Below, piece after piece: positions 17,030 to 25,243 of a DNA stretch of 46,028 nt; position 1 is the first letter of the stretch, and each line of letters begins with the position of its first letter. The notes under the pieces were generated by a model. The model made no database searches, was not told the origin of the DNA, and saw only the letters and a program-made list of their open reading frames with translations. The stretch lies in the NCBI GenBank assembly GCA_964396535.1, contig CAYNFT010000004.1:1-46028 (forward strand), in the 5' to 3' direction. A program made the translations under genes and the position numbers. This stretch comes from CAYNFT01 sp964396535 (lineage in GTDB: Bacteria; Chloroflexota; Dehalococcoidia; Dehalococcoidales; UBA2162).

Positions 17030-18127
17030 TTAGTCAAGAGGAGTAAACCTTCCCTCCAGTTTTTCCATTATCTGGCTCATAGTTGTGTATTCCATTTCCT
17101 CCAAAGGCAGGCGGTGTGGCTCAAAGGGACCATGCCTACGCATCATATCAGCCATCTCATTCGCCTGGTGGCGGGCATTATCAAAGGACTTATCGGCAAA
17201 CATGTCGCGAGGCCCTATCAGCTTGCCTTCAGCAAGCTGGAAACCAACCGCCGTCACTCGGGGCGGCCCGTCGAAGCGAGTCGGAGTGCTATCACCAATA
17301 GCTACCGGCATAAGGGGGCCATGATGTGAGCCCCGCATCCATCCCTCCACCAGGAAGGGAGAAGCGAATGGTTCTACAACCTCCCCTACTGCCGGGAACA
17401 CACCCTGGGAGCGGACAATACACACCGGGTCATCCTTGCCTACATATCGCCCGGCAATTAACGACAGACGCTGGGTAGAGGATGAAGCGGCTATCTCTCC
17501 ACTTGCACGATGATAGACTGCCTTTACCATAAAGCGTGAAGGTGCCCCTATGAAGACCAGCATATCATAAATTTCCTCAGGAGCATTAAAGGTTACCTTT
17601 CTGTGTTCCTTTACATCGTGCACCTCAAAGGCATAACCCTGGTGCATACTCTCAGCAATAACCAGACCAATACTATTAAATGGGTCGGCGAAAATCTTAT
17701 ATAAGGGCAAATTCCAAGCTCCAGATGAAGTCTTGTCTGCCATAAAAATAATAACCGGCTCAGACGCTCGCTCCTCGAACTGCATCTCAGCTACTCCTGG
17801 CCCCATCCCCTTAATAGTGCCTGAGAAAGCATCCGACAGCAAATCCTGTCCGGCACCATAAAGTTTCAACTTTTTAGCCACCTCTGTACAGTCCACAAAG
17901 GTATCCCAGGCCAACTTATGGATTTTCTCATTATCTATACCCTGCTGGTGAGTCATAATCAATTGTAGGTCATCACCGCACTTGGTTACATGATAGTCAA
18001 TTAGTAGTCCTTCTCCCTTTGCCTTAGCCATATTATCGTCAGCTTTAGCCAGGAGGTCAGGATGCGACTCAGAATGGCCCACATAACCACCAACGTCAGC
18101 CTTAATTACACTTAGTGTTACATTCAT
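17030..18127 (-). CDS. fbp: Fructose-1,6-bisphosphate aldolase/phosphatase (archaeal type V)
   Basis: 365 residues of the bifunctional FBP aldolase/phosphatase, which condenses triose phosphates and dephosphorylates the product in one active site, driving gluconeogenesis in one direction. Visible family blocks: LSVIKADVGGYVGHSESHPDL (metal ligands Asp and His), HVTKCGDDLQLIMTHQ, FSGTIKGMGPGVAEM, ADPFNSIGLVIAE, ARYVGKDDPV-like GRYVGKDDPVCIV, and GSHHGPLMPV..TRFDGPPRV. AGGAGGTATT precedes the ATG. It is common in archaea and in deep-branching anaerobes and fits with tpiA, pgk and apgM in this window. Confidence 0.95.
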   Translation of the reverse strand: MNVTLSVIKADVGGYVGHSESHPDLLAKADDNMAKAKGEGLLIDYHVTKCGDDLQLIMTHQQGIDNEKIHKLAWDTFVDCTEVAKKLKLYGAGQDLLSDAFSGTIKGMGPGVAEMQFEERASEPVIIFMADKTSSGAWNLPLYKIFADPFNSIGLVIAESMHQGYAFEVHDVKEHRKVTFNAPEEIYDMLVFIGAPSRFMVKAVYHRASGEIAASSSTQRLSLIAGRYVGKDDPVCIVRSQGVFPAVGEVVEPFASPFLVEGWMRGSHHGPLMPVAIGDSTPTRFDGPPRVTAVGFQLAEGKLIGPRDMFADKSFDNARHQANEMADMMRRHGPFEPHRLPLEEMEYTTMSQIMEKLEGRFTPLD

Positions 18128-18151
18128 AATACCTCCTTCTGTATTTAATAG

Positions 18152-18706
18152 TTAATAATCGATGCCCCGTCGCGCCATTATTCCCTCATCGTAGGGATGC
18201 TTAATCTTCAAGCACTCAGTGACCAGGTCAGCCAGTTGAACTAGCTTGGTATCAGCATAACGGCCGGTAAGGATAAGCTCTACATTCTGAGGCTTATCAC
18301 GAATAAGTTTAACCACTTCCTCCAGTTCAATCAACTGCCAGGCTACAGCTATATTTACTTCGTCCAGCACTATCAGGTCATAGTCACCACTAAGCATAGC
18401 CTCACGGGCAGTTGCCAGAGCCTTCTTTGCCTCCTCTTTTTCCTCTGGCTTAACATTGGACGGGTCGGTAAAGGTATTAAATCCAAATCTGGCTATCTTT
18501 ACATCGGGCACCTTAGAAAGAAAAGCCCATTCGCTGTAGGGATAGTCGCCCTTCATGAATACAACAATACACACTCTCAGTCCCTGACCCAAGGCCCGGA
18601 CTACCGTACCAAGGGCTGCTGAGGTTTTGCCCTTACCATCGCCAGTGAAAATCTGAACGAGTCCCCCTCTGAAGGGTTCTGACGACGAGCCAGGTAATGA
18701 TGCCAT
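18152..18706 (-). CDS. cobO: Cob(I)alamin/cobyrinic acid a,c-diamide adenosyltransferase (CobO/BtuR type)
   Basis: A P-loop adenosyltransferase that moves the adenosyl group from ATP to cob(I)yrinate diamide. Motifs: LVQIFTGDGKGKTSAALG (P-loop at 22-28 from the chosen start), LRVCIVVFMKGDYPYSEW, YDLIVLDEVNIAVAW, ELILTGRYA and IKHPYDEGIMARRGIDY at the end. The start is uncertain: ATG 18706 gives MASLPGSSS; TTG 18715, three codons upstream, is better spaced from GGAGG; a longer frame runs to 18754. It lies 24 bases before the FBP aldolase/phosphatase gene. Corrinoid use is expected in this lineage. Confidence 0.9.
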   Translation of the reverse strand: MASLPGSSSEPFRGGLVQIFTGDGKGKTSAALGTVVRALGQGLRVCIVVFMKGDYPYSEWAFLSKVPDVKIARFGFNTFTDPSNVKPEEKEEAKKALATAREAMLSGDYDLIVLDEVNIAVAWQLIELEEVVKLIRDKPQNVELILTGRYADTKLVQLADLVTECLKIKHPYDEGIMARRGIDY

Positions 18707-18951
18707 TTCCGCCAATAAACCTCCAAAACAAAATACTGGTAGCAAAACAACCAAAGCCTATGCTTTTAAAAGCAAGGACAGTTTAACAATCTAACCCCAG
18801 CTATGTCAAGAAGCAGGACAGACTCTATCCTGTTTTTATGAAAGCGATTATTCTTGTAGCTAGCCTTGTTTAATGGTAAAATAAAAAATCTGTGCAGGGA
18901 AGTAATTTAACCTGCGCAGTGTGACCAAATAAGTAGAACAGGAAGGTAAAA

Positions 18952-19578
18952 ATGATTATTGAAAAGCTCGAACTAGAACCATTCGGTTCTAACTGTTATA
19001 TTGTGGGCGATGAATCTAAGAAAGAGGCAATGATAATTGACCCCGGTGCCGGGGCTGAGCAGATTCTAAAGAAGGTGGAGGATTTGGGACTTGAGATAAA
19101 GCTTATCGTCTTAACCCACGGGCACCCGGACCACATTGGTGCTCTGGGAGAAGTCAAAGAGGCAACTGGCGCCGAGGTTGCCATTCATGCTGACGAGGCC
19201 AGGTCTCTTGAGGGGAGGCAACGTTTTGGAGGTCCAGGATTCGGTTTTTCTTCTCAACCCCCTTCTCCCCCTGACCGGTTACTTAACGGTGGCGATAGTA
19301 TTGACATTGGTGACCTGCATTTTCTGGTTATTCATACGCCCGGTCATACACTGGGTGGTATATGCTTACTGGGGGAAGGAGTAGTTTTCAGCGGGGACAC
19401 TCTGTTCAACTTTGGCATCGGCAGGTTCGATATGCCTGGCGGCGATGGCCGCCAGCTAATGGATAGCATTCATACCAAGCTTATGGTTCTGCCTGATAAT
19501 ACAGTTGTTTATCCCGGTCACGGCCCTAAGACTACTATCGGCATCGAGCGCCAGGGGAATCCCTTCCTGCGCAGTTAA
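18952..19578 (+). CDS. MBL-fold metallo-hydrolase (glyoxalase II-like)
   Basis: 208 residues of the metallo-beta-lactamase fold. Metal ligands: THGHPDH (55-61), HTPGHTLGG, GVVFSGDTLFNFGIGR and YPGHGPKTTIG. The protein is near the usual length for small hydroxyacylglutathione-hydrolase-like enzymes. These have thioester or persulfide substrates, but specificity is unproven. AGGAAGGTAAAA precedes the ATG. It is convergent with hppA, with a strong shared terminator between. Confidence 0.92.
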   Translation: MIIEKLELEPFGSNCYIVGDESKKEAMIIDPGAGAEQILKKVEDLGLEIKLIVLTHGHPDHIGALGEVKEATGAEVAIHADEARSLEGRQRFGGPGFGFSSQPPSPPDRLLNGGDSIDIGDLHFLVIHTPGHTLGGICLLGEGVVFSGDTLFNFGIGRFDMPGGDGRQLMDSIHTKLMVLPDNTVVYPGHGPKTTIGIERQGNPFLRS

Positions 19579-19600
19579 CCCATAGTTTGTAAACAAATTT

Positions 19601-19636
19601 AAAGGGGGCTCTCTGCTATAGCAGAGAGCCCCCTTT
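19601..19636. terminator. Bidirectional terminator between MBL hydrolase and hppA
   Basis: A perfect 16-base-pair inverted repeat: AAAGGGGGCTCTCTGC, loop TATA, then the reverse complement ending CCCTTT. The A/T ends supply a T-run for either direction. It lies 22 bases after the hydrolase stop and 23 before the hppA stop. Confidence 0.85.
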
Positions 19637-19659
19637 ACCATCCAGAGTTCTTAGATTTC

Positions 19660-22029
19660 CTAAAACCCCAGCAATTTTGAAAATATCAGGCTAAAGCTTG
19701 CCGCAGCTCCGGCGAAAACGACCGATACCATTGCCATTAGTTTTATCAGAATATTCAAGGATGGACCTGATGCATCCTTGAAGGGGTCCCCTACTGTATC
19801 GCCCACGACGCTAGCTTTGTGTGCCTCCGAACCTTTCCCGCCCAGGTTTCCTGCTTCAATATATTTTTTAGCATTGTCCCAGGCTCCCCCAGCGTTGTTC
19901 TGCATAATAGCCAGTGTAAATCCCGCAGACAATCCTCCAACAAGGACTCCCATGACTGCTCCCGGACCAAGAATAATACCCACCAGTATGGGGACAACAA
20001 TCGCCAGCAGCGAAGGCAATATCATCTCTTTCTGGGCACCTCTGGTGGCAATGGAAACGCACCTAGCATAGTCGGGTTTACCCGTACCCTCCATGATACC
20101 CGGGATTTCACGCCACTGCCTCCTTATCTCGTCTACCATCCTCCCACCATTACGTCCTACCGCTTTATTTATCAGGGCACAGAAGACGAAAGCAAGCATA
20201 CCACCGATAAAAATTCCAAAGAGGATTTTGGGATTCATGAGATGAATTTCATAAATATTTACGAAATCGGCGATGGTTGCCTTCTCCGTCTGTTCAACGG
20301 TCCAGAAAATACCGGGCACAACCTCGGCTAACCCATCAGCGGCATGCTCGGCAATACGCATCAACCCTGCCTTTATTTCCTCAATGTAAGAAGCCATAAG
20401 GGCAAGACCAGTAAGAGCTGCCGAACCGATGGCAAATCCCTTACCGGTAGCGGCGGTAGTATTACCTATCGAGTCCAGCTTGTCAGTGCGCTCGCGCACT
20501 ATCGGCTCCAGACCACTCATGGTAGCATTCCCTGCTGCATTATCAGCAATTGGACCATAAGCATCAGTGGCTAATGTAATCCCCAATGTTGAAAGCATTC
20601 CCACAGCCGCCAGTCCGATTCCATAAAGCCCCCACATGGGCTCGGTAAATCCTCCGGCGAGACCGAAGCTAAGTAGAATGCCAATGGCAATAGACACGAC
20701 GGGGATTCCGGTTGAGAGTTGCCCGATAGACATCCCGCTGATAATTACCGTTGCCGAGCCAGTAAGTGACTGATTGGCAACCTCCTTGGTAGGACCATAA
20801 TCGTAGGAAGTGTAATATTCAGTCGATTTACCAATGATAATGCCTACAATAAGCCCCACTATCATTGCACCCCAGATTCTGACAGCCGGTATGATGCCAA
20901 GGTCCGCCTGCACACCCAGCATGTAGACCACGATTCCTCCCGATGTCAGCGCAATAAGTATGGCACTAACATTTACCCCTCTACCCAGGGAACTTAAAAG
21001 CTGTGCTGTAGAAGCTCCCTCTTTAGTTCTCACAATGTATATCCCTATGATAGAGAATATAACGCCCAGACCGGCGATAAGCATGGGGACTATCAGTCCC
21101 GCAATACCAAACCCGGCAGCTACACCCAGTGCTGCCGCCGCCAGAATGGAGGCGCAGTAGGACTCGTAGAGGTCGGCACCCATGCCGGCTACATCCCCTA
21201 CATTATCGCCAACATTGTCAGCGATGACACCGGGGTTTCTTGGGTCATCCTCTGGAATTCCAGCTTCTACCTTACCCACTAAATCTGAGCCAACATCGGC
21301 CGCTTTAGTGAAGATTCCTCCCCCAACGCGAGCAAAGAGAGCCTGCGAGCTTGCCCCCATGCCGAAGGTAAGCATGGTAACCGTTATTGTACTGAGACTG
21401 TAGGCAGTAAAGCCCTTCAGTACCAGCAACCATATGCATATATCCAGAAGCCCGAATCCTACTACGATAAGTCCCATTACCGCTCCACTCCTCAACGCAA
21501 TCTTTAGCGCTGCAGGCAGTGAAGTTCGGGCAGCTTGAGTAGTTCTGGCATTAGCGTAGGTAGCTGTTTTCATTCCCAGCCATCCGCACAGGCCAGAAAA
21601 GAAACCACCGGTAAGGAAGGCGAAAGGTACCCAGGGATTCATTAGCGGAACTGCCATCCCGAAAGCCAGGTATGCCAGGATACCTGCCAATACTACCAGG
21701 AATATGGCAACAACCGAGTATTGCCGTTTCAGATAAGCGTTGGCACCCTCTCTGACACCGCTAGCAATATCCTTCATTGCATCGGTTCCTTCAGATTCTC
21801 GCTTCATACCTCGATAGAAAAGGAAAGCAAAAAGAAGGGCAAGGATAGCTCCGGCAGGAGCCAGATACCAGAGCAGCGGAATCGTCTCACTCTCTTGAGT
21901 TGAGGTAACACCTTCTGCTGCCATCACAGTGCCACCGGAGAAGAGCCAGACTACTAAAATTACAGCGAGAATAATGATAAGCCCAAGCGGTAATAAAATC
22001 CTCCTATTATTTTTAAGGGGAATCTTCAC
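19660..22029 (-). CDS. hppA: Membrane-bound (K+-dependent) inorganic pyrophosphatase, ion-pumping
   Basis: 789 residues with about 16 membrane helices; it couples pyrophosphate hydrolysis to ion pumping. Substrate-site motifs: ADVGSDLVGKVEAGIPEDD (245-262), DNVGDNVGDVAGMGADLYES (271-290) and GDTVGDPFKDASGPSLN near the end. The motif GNTTAATGKG has Ala526 and Gly529, the K+-dependent pattern (K+-independent enzymes have Lys and Thr there). Glu289 in ADLYESY is in the position used by sodium-pumping members, so Na+ or mixed Na+/H+ pumping is possible. The GTG start overlaps the translin gene by four bases (GTGA). One odd point is AAGNATMSG where many relatives have a Glu. Confidence 0.95.
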   Translation of the reverse strand: MKIPLKNNRRILLPLGLIIILAVILVVWLFSGGTVMAAEGVTSTQESETIPLLWYLAPAGAILALLFAFLFYRGMKRESEGTDAMKDIASGVREGANAYLKRQYSVVAIFLVVLAGILAYLAFGMAVPLMNPWVPFAFLTGGFFSGLCGWLGMKTATYANARTTQAARTSLPAALKIALRSGAVMGLIVVGFGLLDICIWLLVLKGFTAYSLSTITVTMLTFGMGASSQALFARVGGGIFTKAADVGSDLVGKVEAGIPEDDPRNPGVIADNVGDNVGDVAGMGADLYESYCASILAAAALGVAAGFGIAGLIVPMLIAGLGVIFSIIGIYIVRTKEGASTAQLLSSLGRGVNVSAILIALTSGGIVVYMLGVQADLGIIPAVRIWGAMIVGLIVGIIIGKSTEYYTSYDYGPTKEVANQSLTGSATVIISGMSIGQLSTGIPVVSIAIGILLSFGLAGGFTEPMWGLYGIGLAAVGMLSTLGITLATDAYGPIADNAAGNATMSGLEPIVRERTDKLDSIGNTTAATGKGFAIGSAALTGLALMASYIEEIKAGLMRIAEHAADGLAEVVPGIFWTVEQTEKATIADFVNIYEIHLMNPKILFGIFIGGMLAFVFCALINKAVGRNGGRMVDEIRRQWREIPGIMEGTGKPDYARCVSIATRGAQKEMILPSLLAIVVPILVGIILGPGAVMGVLVGGLSAGFTLAIMQNNAGGAWDNAKKYIEAGNLGGKGSEAHKASVVGDTVGDPFKDASGPSLNILIKLMAMVSVVFAGAAASFSLIFSKLLGF

Positions 22030-22673
22030 GTTCTATCCTCCCTAACATCAAACTTTTTCAGTTTATCCTCTAAATCCTTCTGTCTTATGGCTAATGTCAG
22101 GTCACTGCGTGTCCTTTCTAGGACTCCCCGAACCATATCAGTAGTGCGGCGCAGGCCGCCGGTTATAGCATCCGGGAAGTCCATTGTAATTAAGACATTG
22201 TAAATGTCATCCATCGCTGACAATAATTCCTCGCCCCGCGACAGGTCACCCTTTCTCATGCTATCCAGAAGGTAACGTCGTAGTTCACCTACAGCTTCAC
22301 CCAATCCATTCAGGTAAGCAGCATAGTCGATGCCCAGTTCATTGGGGTCAGGAGGTGGTTTTCCTGTTACCAGGGCAAGGGTGACGCTTCCTTCGGCAAA
22401 CTCCTTTTGGGCATCTCTTAGAAAGCCAGTGTTGCTAAGCCCAATGCCATCGGTTAGAGCTTGCTCAGCCTCGTTAAGGAGGTTACGAGCCGACTTAAGT
22501 AATTCTTCAGCATGGTCAAACTCCTGGCGATGCACAGCACGGATAGCCTGGCTTGAGTAACGAATTACTTCGCGACACAGGGGCAACGCCTTCTCCCTGG
22601 CCGCATCTTTAGCTGATAAGCTCAATCGTATCTCTTCAGAAATCGAATCCAGATTATCGGTTAATTCACTCAC
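22026..22673 (-). CDS. Translin family protein
   Basis: 215 residues, all helical. It has the translin pattern: FAEGSVTLALVTGKPPPDPN, YLNGLGEAVGELRRYLLD, MDDIYNVLITMDFPDAITGG and RRTTDMVRGVLERTRSDLT. Eukaryotic translin binds nucleic acid and, with TRAX, cuts RNA; bacterial and archaeal members are little studied. It begins with GTG that overlaps the thiDE stop and ends overlapping the hppA start, so all three are one operon with four-base overlaps. Why RNA-binding, thiamine synthesis and pyrophosphatase genes are coupled is unclear. Confidence 0.85.
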   Translation of the reverse strand: MSELTDNLDSISEEIRLSLSAKDAAREKALPLCREVIRYSSQAIRAVHRQEFDHAEELLKSARNLLNEAEQALTDGIGLSNTGFLRDAQKEFAEGSVTLALVTGKPPPDPNELGIDYAAYLNGLGEAVGELRRYLLDSMRKGDLSRGEELLSAMDDIYNVLITMDFPDAITGGLRRTTDMVRGVLERTRSDLTLAIRQKDLEDKLKKFDVREDRT

Positions 22674-23752
22674 TTCTGTACCTCAAGACCATCTACTATT
22701 TGTCGGGCAGCGTCTTCTGGCGACTCTGCTCCTAATACCGCACTGATTACAGCTACCGAGTCAGCGCCAGCAGCTATAACCTCAGAGGCATTGTCTTTAG
22801 TAATGCCGCCAATAGCAACAAGGGGCGAGGTTACTGCTTGTCTCACCTGACGCAGCGTTTCCAGCCCGACAACCTTCGCCGGTGTTGTGGTCGATGTTTT
22901 GGATGATGTTGGATAGATTGCACCGATGGCGATATAATCGGCGCCTCCAGATTGCGCCTCAACCGCTTGCTCCACAGTAGTTGTCGAACAGCCCACGATT
23001 TTATCCAGTGGCAGCAATTTGCGGGCTACTTTAACAGGCAGGTCATCCTGTCCCAGGTGCAATCCATCAGCATTGGTGGCCAGAGCTATATCAAGATAGT
23101 CGTTTATTATAAAAAGCACATCCTGTTCAGCACATAGATTCCTAAGCTGCTCAGCTATGGGTAACAATTTCGCTTTACTCTGGACTTTATCACGCAGTTG
23201 AATCGTTTTAGCACCACCACGAATTGCCTGACTGGCAACTTCAAGGTGAGAACGCCCTTTTAGCATTTGCGTGTCTATAATAACATAGAGCCCGGATATA
23301 TGCTTTATTTTATCCTGGCGCATTAGCCTGGACAGCAACTTTTGCTCTATCGTGTAGAGAGTAAACCGGGCCTGCTTGAATTTATCCGAGTCCAGTTCAG
23401 GAGTGGCGCCTGGAACCTTGGCCAGCTCTTCCAGGGTTCTTAAAGATTCCTGCACCCTCCTGGAGTTAGCCACTAACACCAAAGGTAGCTCCTTCTCCTT
23501 CTCTTCTCCAGGCACTTCCATATCAATGCCAACATCACTCTCTGAATCCCGGGACTGAAGGAGCCGCTGTTGAAAAGAGAAATCACTTCTTATCAGTTCG
23601 TGACGCATGGTCTTTAGTTGTTGAGTCAACACAGCATCATTAAGCAACAAGCGAGCCATTTCTTCAAGGAGGCGAAGCCCTTCGCCGACCCGATTCAGGT
23701 TGGCATCAATAATGCGTAACACCTGGTGTGACATCCCTTTCGATGAAGCCAT
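22670..23752 (-). CDS. thiE: ThiD2-ThiE fusion (thiamine phosphate synthase with N-terminal ThiD2 domain)
   Basis: A two-domain thiamine enzyme. Residues from about 8 to 140 have the ThiD2 pattern (LRIIDANLNRVGEGLRLLEE, with VANSRRVQESLRTLEE), a domain proposed to phosphorylate HMP phosphate. The rest is thiamine phosphate synthase: SGLYVIIDTQML, IQLRDK, NDYLDIALATNADGLHLGQDD, YIAIGAIYPTSSK and VAIGGITKDN. Together they join HMP and thiazole phosphate. I take ATG 23752 as start; ATG 23734 or a TTG at 23797 are also possible because no good ribosome site is visible. No TPP riboswitch is seen upstream. Confidence 0.9.
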   Translation of the reverse strand: MASSKGMSHQVLRIIDANLNRVGEGLRLLEEMARLLLNDAVLTQQLKTMRHELIRSDFSFQQRLLQSRDSESDVGIDMEVPGEEKEKELPLVLVANSRRVQESLRTLEELAKVPGATPELDSDKFKQARFTLYTIEQKLLSRLMRQDKIKHISGLYVIIDTQMLKGRSHLEVASQAIRGGAKTIQLRDKVQSKAKLLPIAEQLRNLCAEQDVLFIINDYLDIALATNADGLHLGQDDLPVKVARKLLPLDKIVGCSTTTVEQAVEAQSGGADYIAIGAIYPTSSKTSTTTPAKVVGLETLRQVRQAVTSPLVAIGGITKDNASEVIAAGADSVAVISAVLGAESPEDAARQIVDGLEVQK

Positions 23753-23846
23753 ATCTATGAGACCGTTAGGACAAAGTACTTTGGAGGTCTGTAGCAAAGC
23801 AGTCTATTTTAGCACAGCCTGGTTAAAGGGTAAAGCATGAGCTTAC

Positions 23847-23884
23847 TTATTCATCACCTATGGCGTTTTCAATAATAGTCAATC
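23847..23884 (-). pseudogene. Duplicated 3' end of yraN
   Basis: On the minus strand this reads LTIIENAIGDE and a stop, nearly identical in protein and DNA (TATTCATCACCTA..GCGTTTTCAATAA) to the end of yraN (IELIENAVGDE) at 24231-24268. The copy sits directly after the zinc-ribbon gene, so that gene is flanked by two copies of the yraN tail. Confidence 0.65.
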
Positions 23885-23888
23885 TCGT

Positions 23889-24197
23889 TCAGCTACGATT
23901 TTCAGGAAGCCTCTGCTGCTTTAGAAATAATTCCCGTCCAACTGGTGTGTCTAAAGGTATCATGGAGGCATTTTTACATTTTGGACAAGCATCATATCTG
24001 CTTGTCTCGCGCCAAACAGTGTAGAGAAGACCAGGCAAAAGAAATACTATCCAGAGAAAGCCCGCCACCGCAAAGAAGAAAGGACTAAGCAAAAGACCTA
24101 CTAGCCAAAGACCAACCTCTACCCAAAAGCTCCCTTTTGTTAAGCGTTTTGGGTAGCCAACATACCCGCAACTGGTGCAAATATATTGCTTTTCCAT
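23889..24197 (-). CDS. Small zinc-ribbon membrane protein
   Basis: 102 residues. CTSC (7-10) and CPKC (71-74) can form one zinc ribbon around a hydrophobic segment at about 27-60 (WVEVGLWLVGLLLSPFFFAV, then IVFLLPGLLYTVW) that would cross the membrane once or twice. The protein ends in a charged tail (LKQQRLPENRS). The family is not recognised beyond a generic zinc-ribbon membrane protein. It is bracketed by yraN tail copies, which suggests insertion by duplication. Confidence 0.75.
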   Translation of the reverse strand: MEKQYICTSCGYVGYPKRLTKGSFWVEVGLWLVGLLLSPFFFAVAGFLWIVFLLPGLLYTVWRETSRYDACPKCKNASMIPLDTPVGRELFLKQQRLPENRS

Positions 24198-24230
24198 GTC
24201 ATTTCTCCTATCTGCCCCATTCTAAAATCC

Positions 24231-24596
24231 CTATTCATCACCTACAGCGTTTTCAATAAGCTCGATGCGTGAGAGCTTACCCTTTTGATTTAGCTCTACA
24301 GCTACCACATCAATACGCCATAACTGGGGTAGATTACTGTGCGTCTGCTGGTAGTGGGCAGCGGTGGCTTTCATCCTTTCCTTTTTGGTTTTTGTGATTG
24401 ATTCTTCAGGACTACCAAACTCCAGGCTCGTCTTGGTTCTTACCTCAATAAAGGCAAGAGTATCTTTCTGCCTGGCTATAATATCGATTTCACCCTGAGG
24501 GCAACGGTAGTTACTTTCTAAGATGCGATAGCCTTGTTTTTTTAAGAAATCCCGGGCTAATTTCTCACCCAAAATACCTACATCTCTGCGTTTCAT
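24231..24596 (-). CDS. yraN: YraN/UPF0102 family endonuclease-like protein
   Basis: 121 residues of the UPF0102 family, with the restriction-endonuclease-like fold. Motifs: GEKLARDFLKKQGYRILESN, QGEIDIIARQKDTLAFIEVRTK (the D..ExK-like core) and the late RIDVVAVE. The role is unproven, possibly DNA repair or recombination. The ATG overlaps the rnhB stop by four bases, the common rnhB-yraN order. Confidence 0.92.
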   Translation of the reverse strand: MKRRDVGILGEKLARDFLKKQGYRILESNYRCPQGEIDIIARQKDTLAFIEVRTKTSLEFGSPEESITKTKKERMKATAAHYQQTHSNLPQLWRIDVVAVELNQKGKLSRIELIENAVGDE

Positions 24597-25243
24597 TTCT
24601 CTATGAGTTCCCTGACCGGTTTGAAGGATTGGCGGTGGATTGGGGATGGTCCCAGCCGTTGTAAACAGGCGAGGTGCTCCCTGGTACCATAGCCTTTATG
24701 ACGAGCTAATCCATAACCAAAATAGGCTCTATCGAACTCTATCATCATATGGTCCCGCGACACCTTGGCAACAATTGAGGCGCAGGCAATAGAGAAACAC
24801 AGACTATCACCCTTGGTTATCCCTTTTTGGGGTAATTTAATCTCAGGAAGGTGCATGTAGTCTATAAGGAGGGTCTGGGGTGGCGGCGAAAGCTGCTCTA
24901 TAGCTAACTTCATAGCCAATCGTGTCGCCTTAACTATGCCCTGGGCATCTATTACTTCGTAGCCAGCCAGACCAACACCTGTAGCTAAAGCTACTTTGTG
25001 TATGTGGTGAAACAGGAGTTCGCGTCTAGCCGGACTCAGTTGCTTGCTGTCTTTTACCAGTCTTAACCAGGGGGCATCGATATTGCAGGGTAGAATAACG
25101 GCAGCCGCTACCACAGGACCAGCCAGGGCACCCCGACCGACTTCATCGATGCCAGCGATATACTGGTAGCCCTGTGCTTCAAGTATTCTTTCTTCGGCAA
25201 AAGATGGTGCCTGGAGGTTATTTTTTAACCTTACCCTGCTCAT
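24593..25243 (-). CDS. rnhB: Ribonuclease HII
   Basis: A type 2 RNase H that cuts RNA in RNA-DNA hybrids and starts removal of single ribonucleotides from DNA. Catalytic residues: Asp33 and Glu34 in AGIDEVGRGALAGPVVAAAV, the third aspartate in LLIDYMHLP and the fourth in SIVAKVSRDHMM. I chose ATG 25243 (MSRVRLKNN); a longer frame extends to 25300 inside ricT. It overlaps the end of ricT by 26 bases and yraN by four. Confidence 0.94.
   Translation of the reverse strand: MSRVRLKNNLQAPSFAEERILEAQGYQYIAGIDEVGRGALAGPVVAAAVILPCNIDAPWLRLVKDSKQLSPARRELLFHHIHKVALATGVGLAGYEVIDAQGIVKATRLAMKLAIEQLSPPPQTLLIDYMHLPEIKLPQKGITKGDSLCFSIACASIVAKVSRDHMMIEFDRAYFGYGLARHKGYGTREHLACLQRLGPSPIHRQSFKPVRELIEK

Noticed and set aside
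18755..18951. Cobalamin riboswitch before cobO
   Set aside because: No B12-box-like sequence is visible in the divergent intergenic region.
19819..20331. 170-codon plus-strand frame
   Set aside because: Antisense to hppA; no motif and no ribosome site.
23753..23888. TPP riboswitch before thiDE
   Set aside because: Looked for the CTGAGA-type core and did not find it; the gap is also short.
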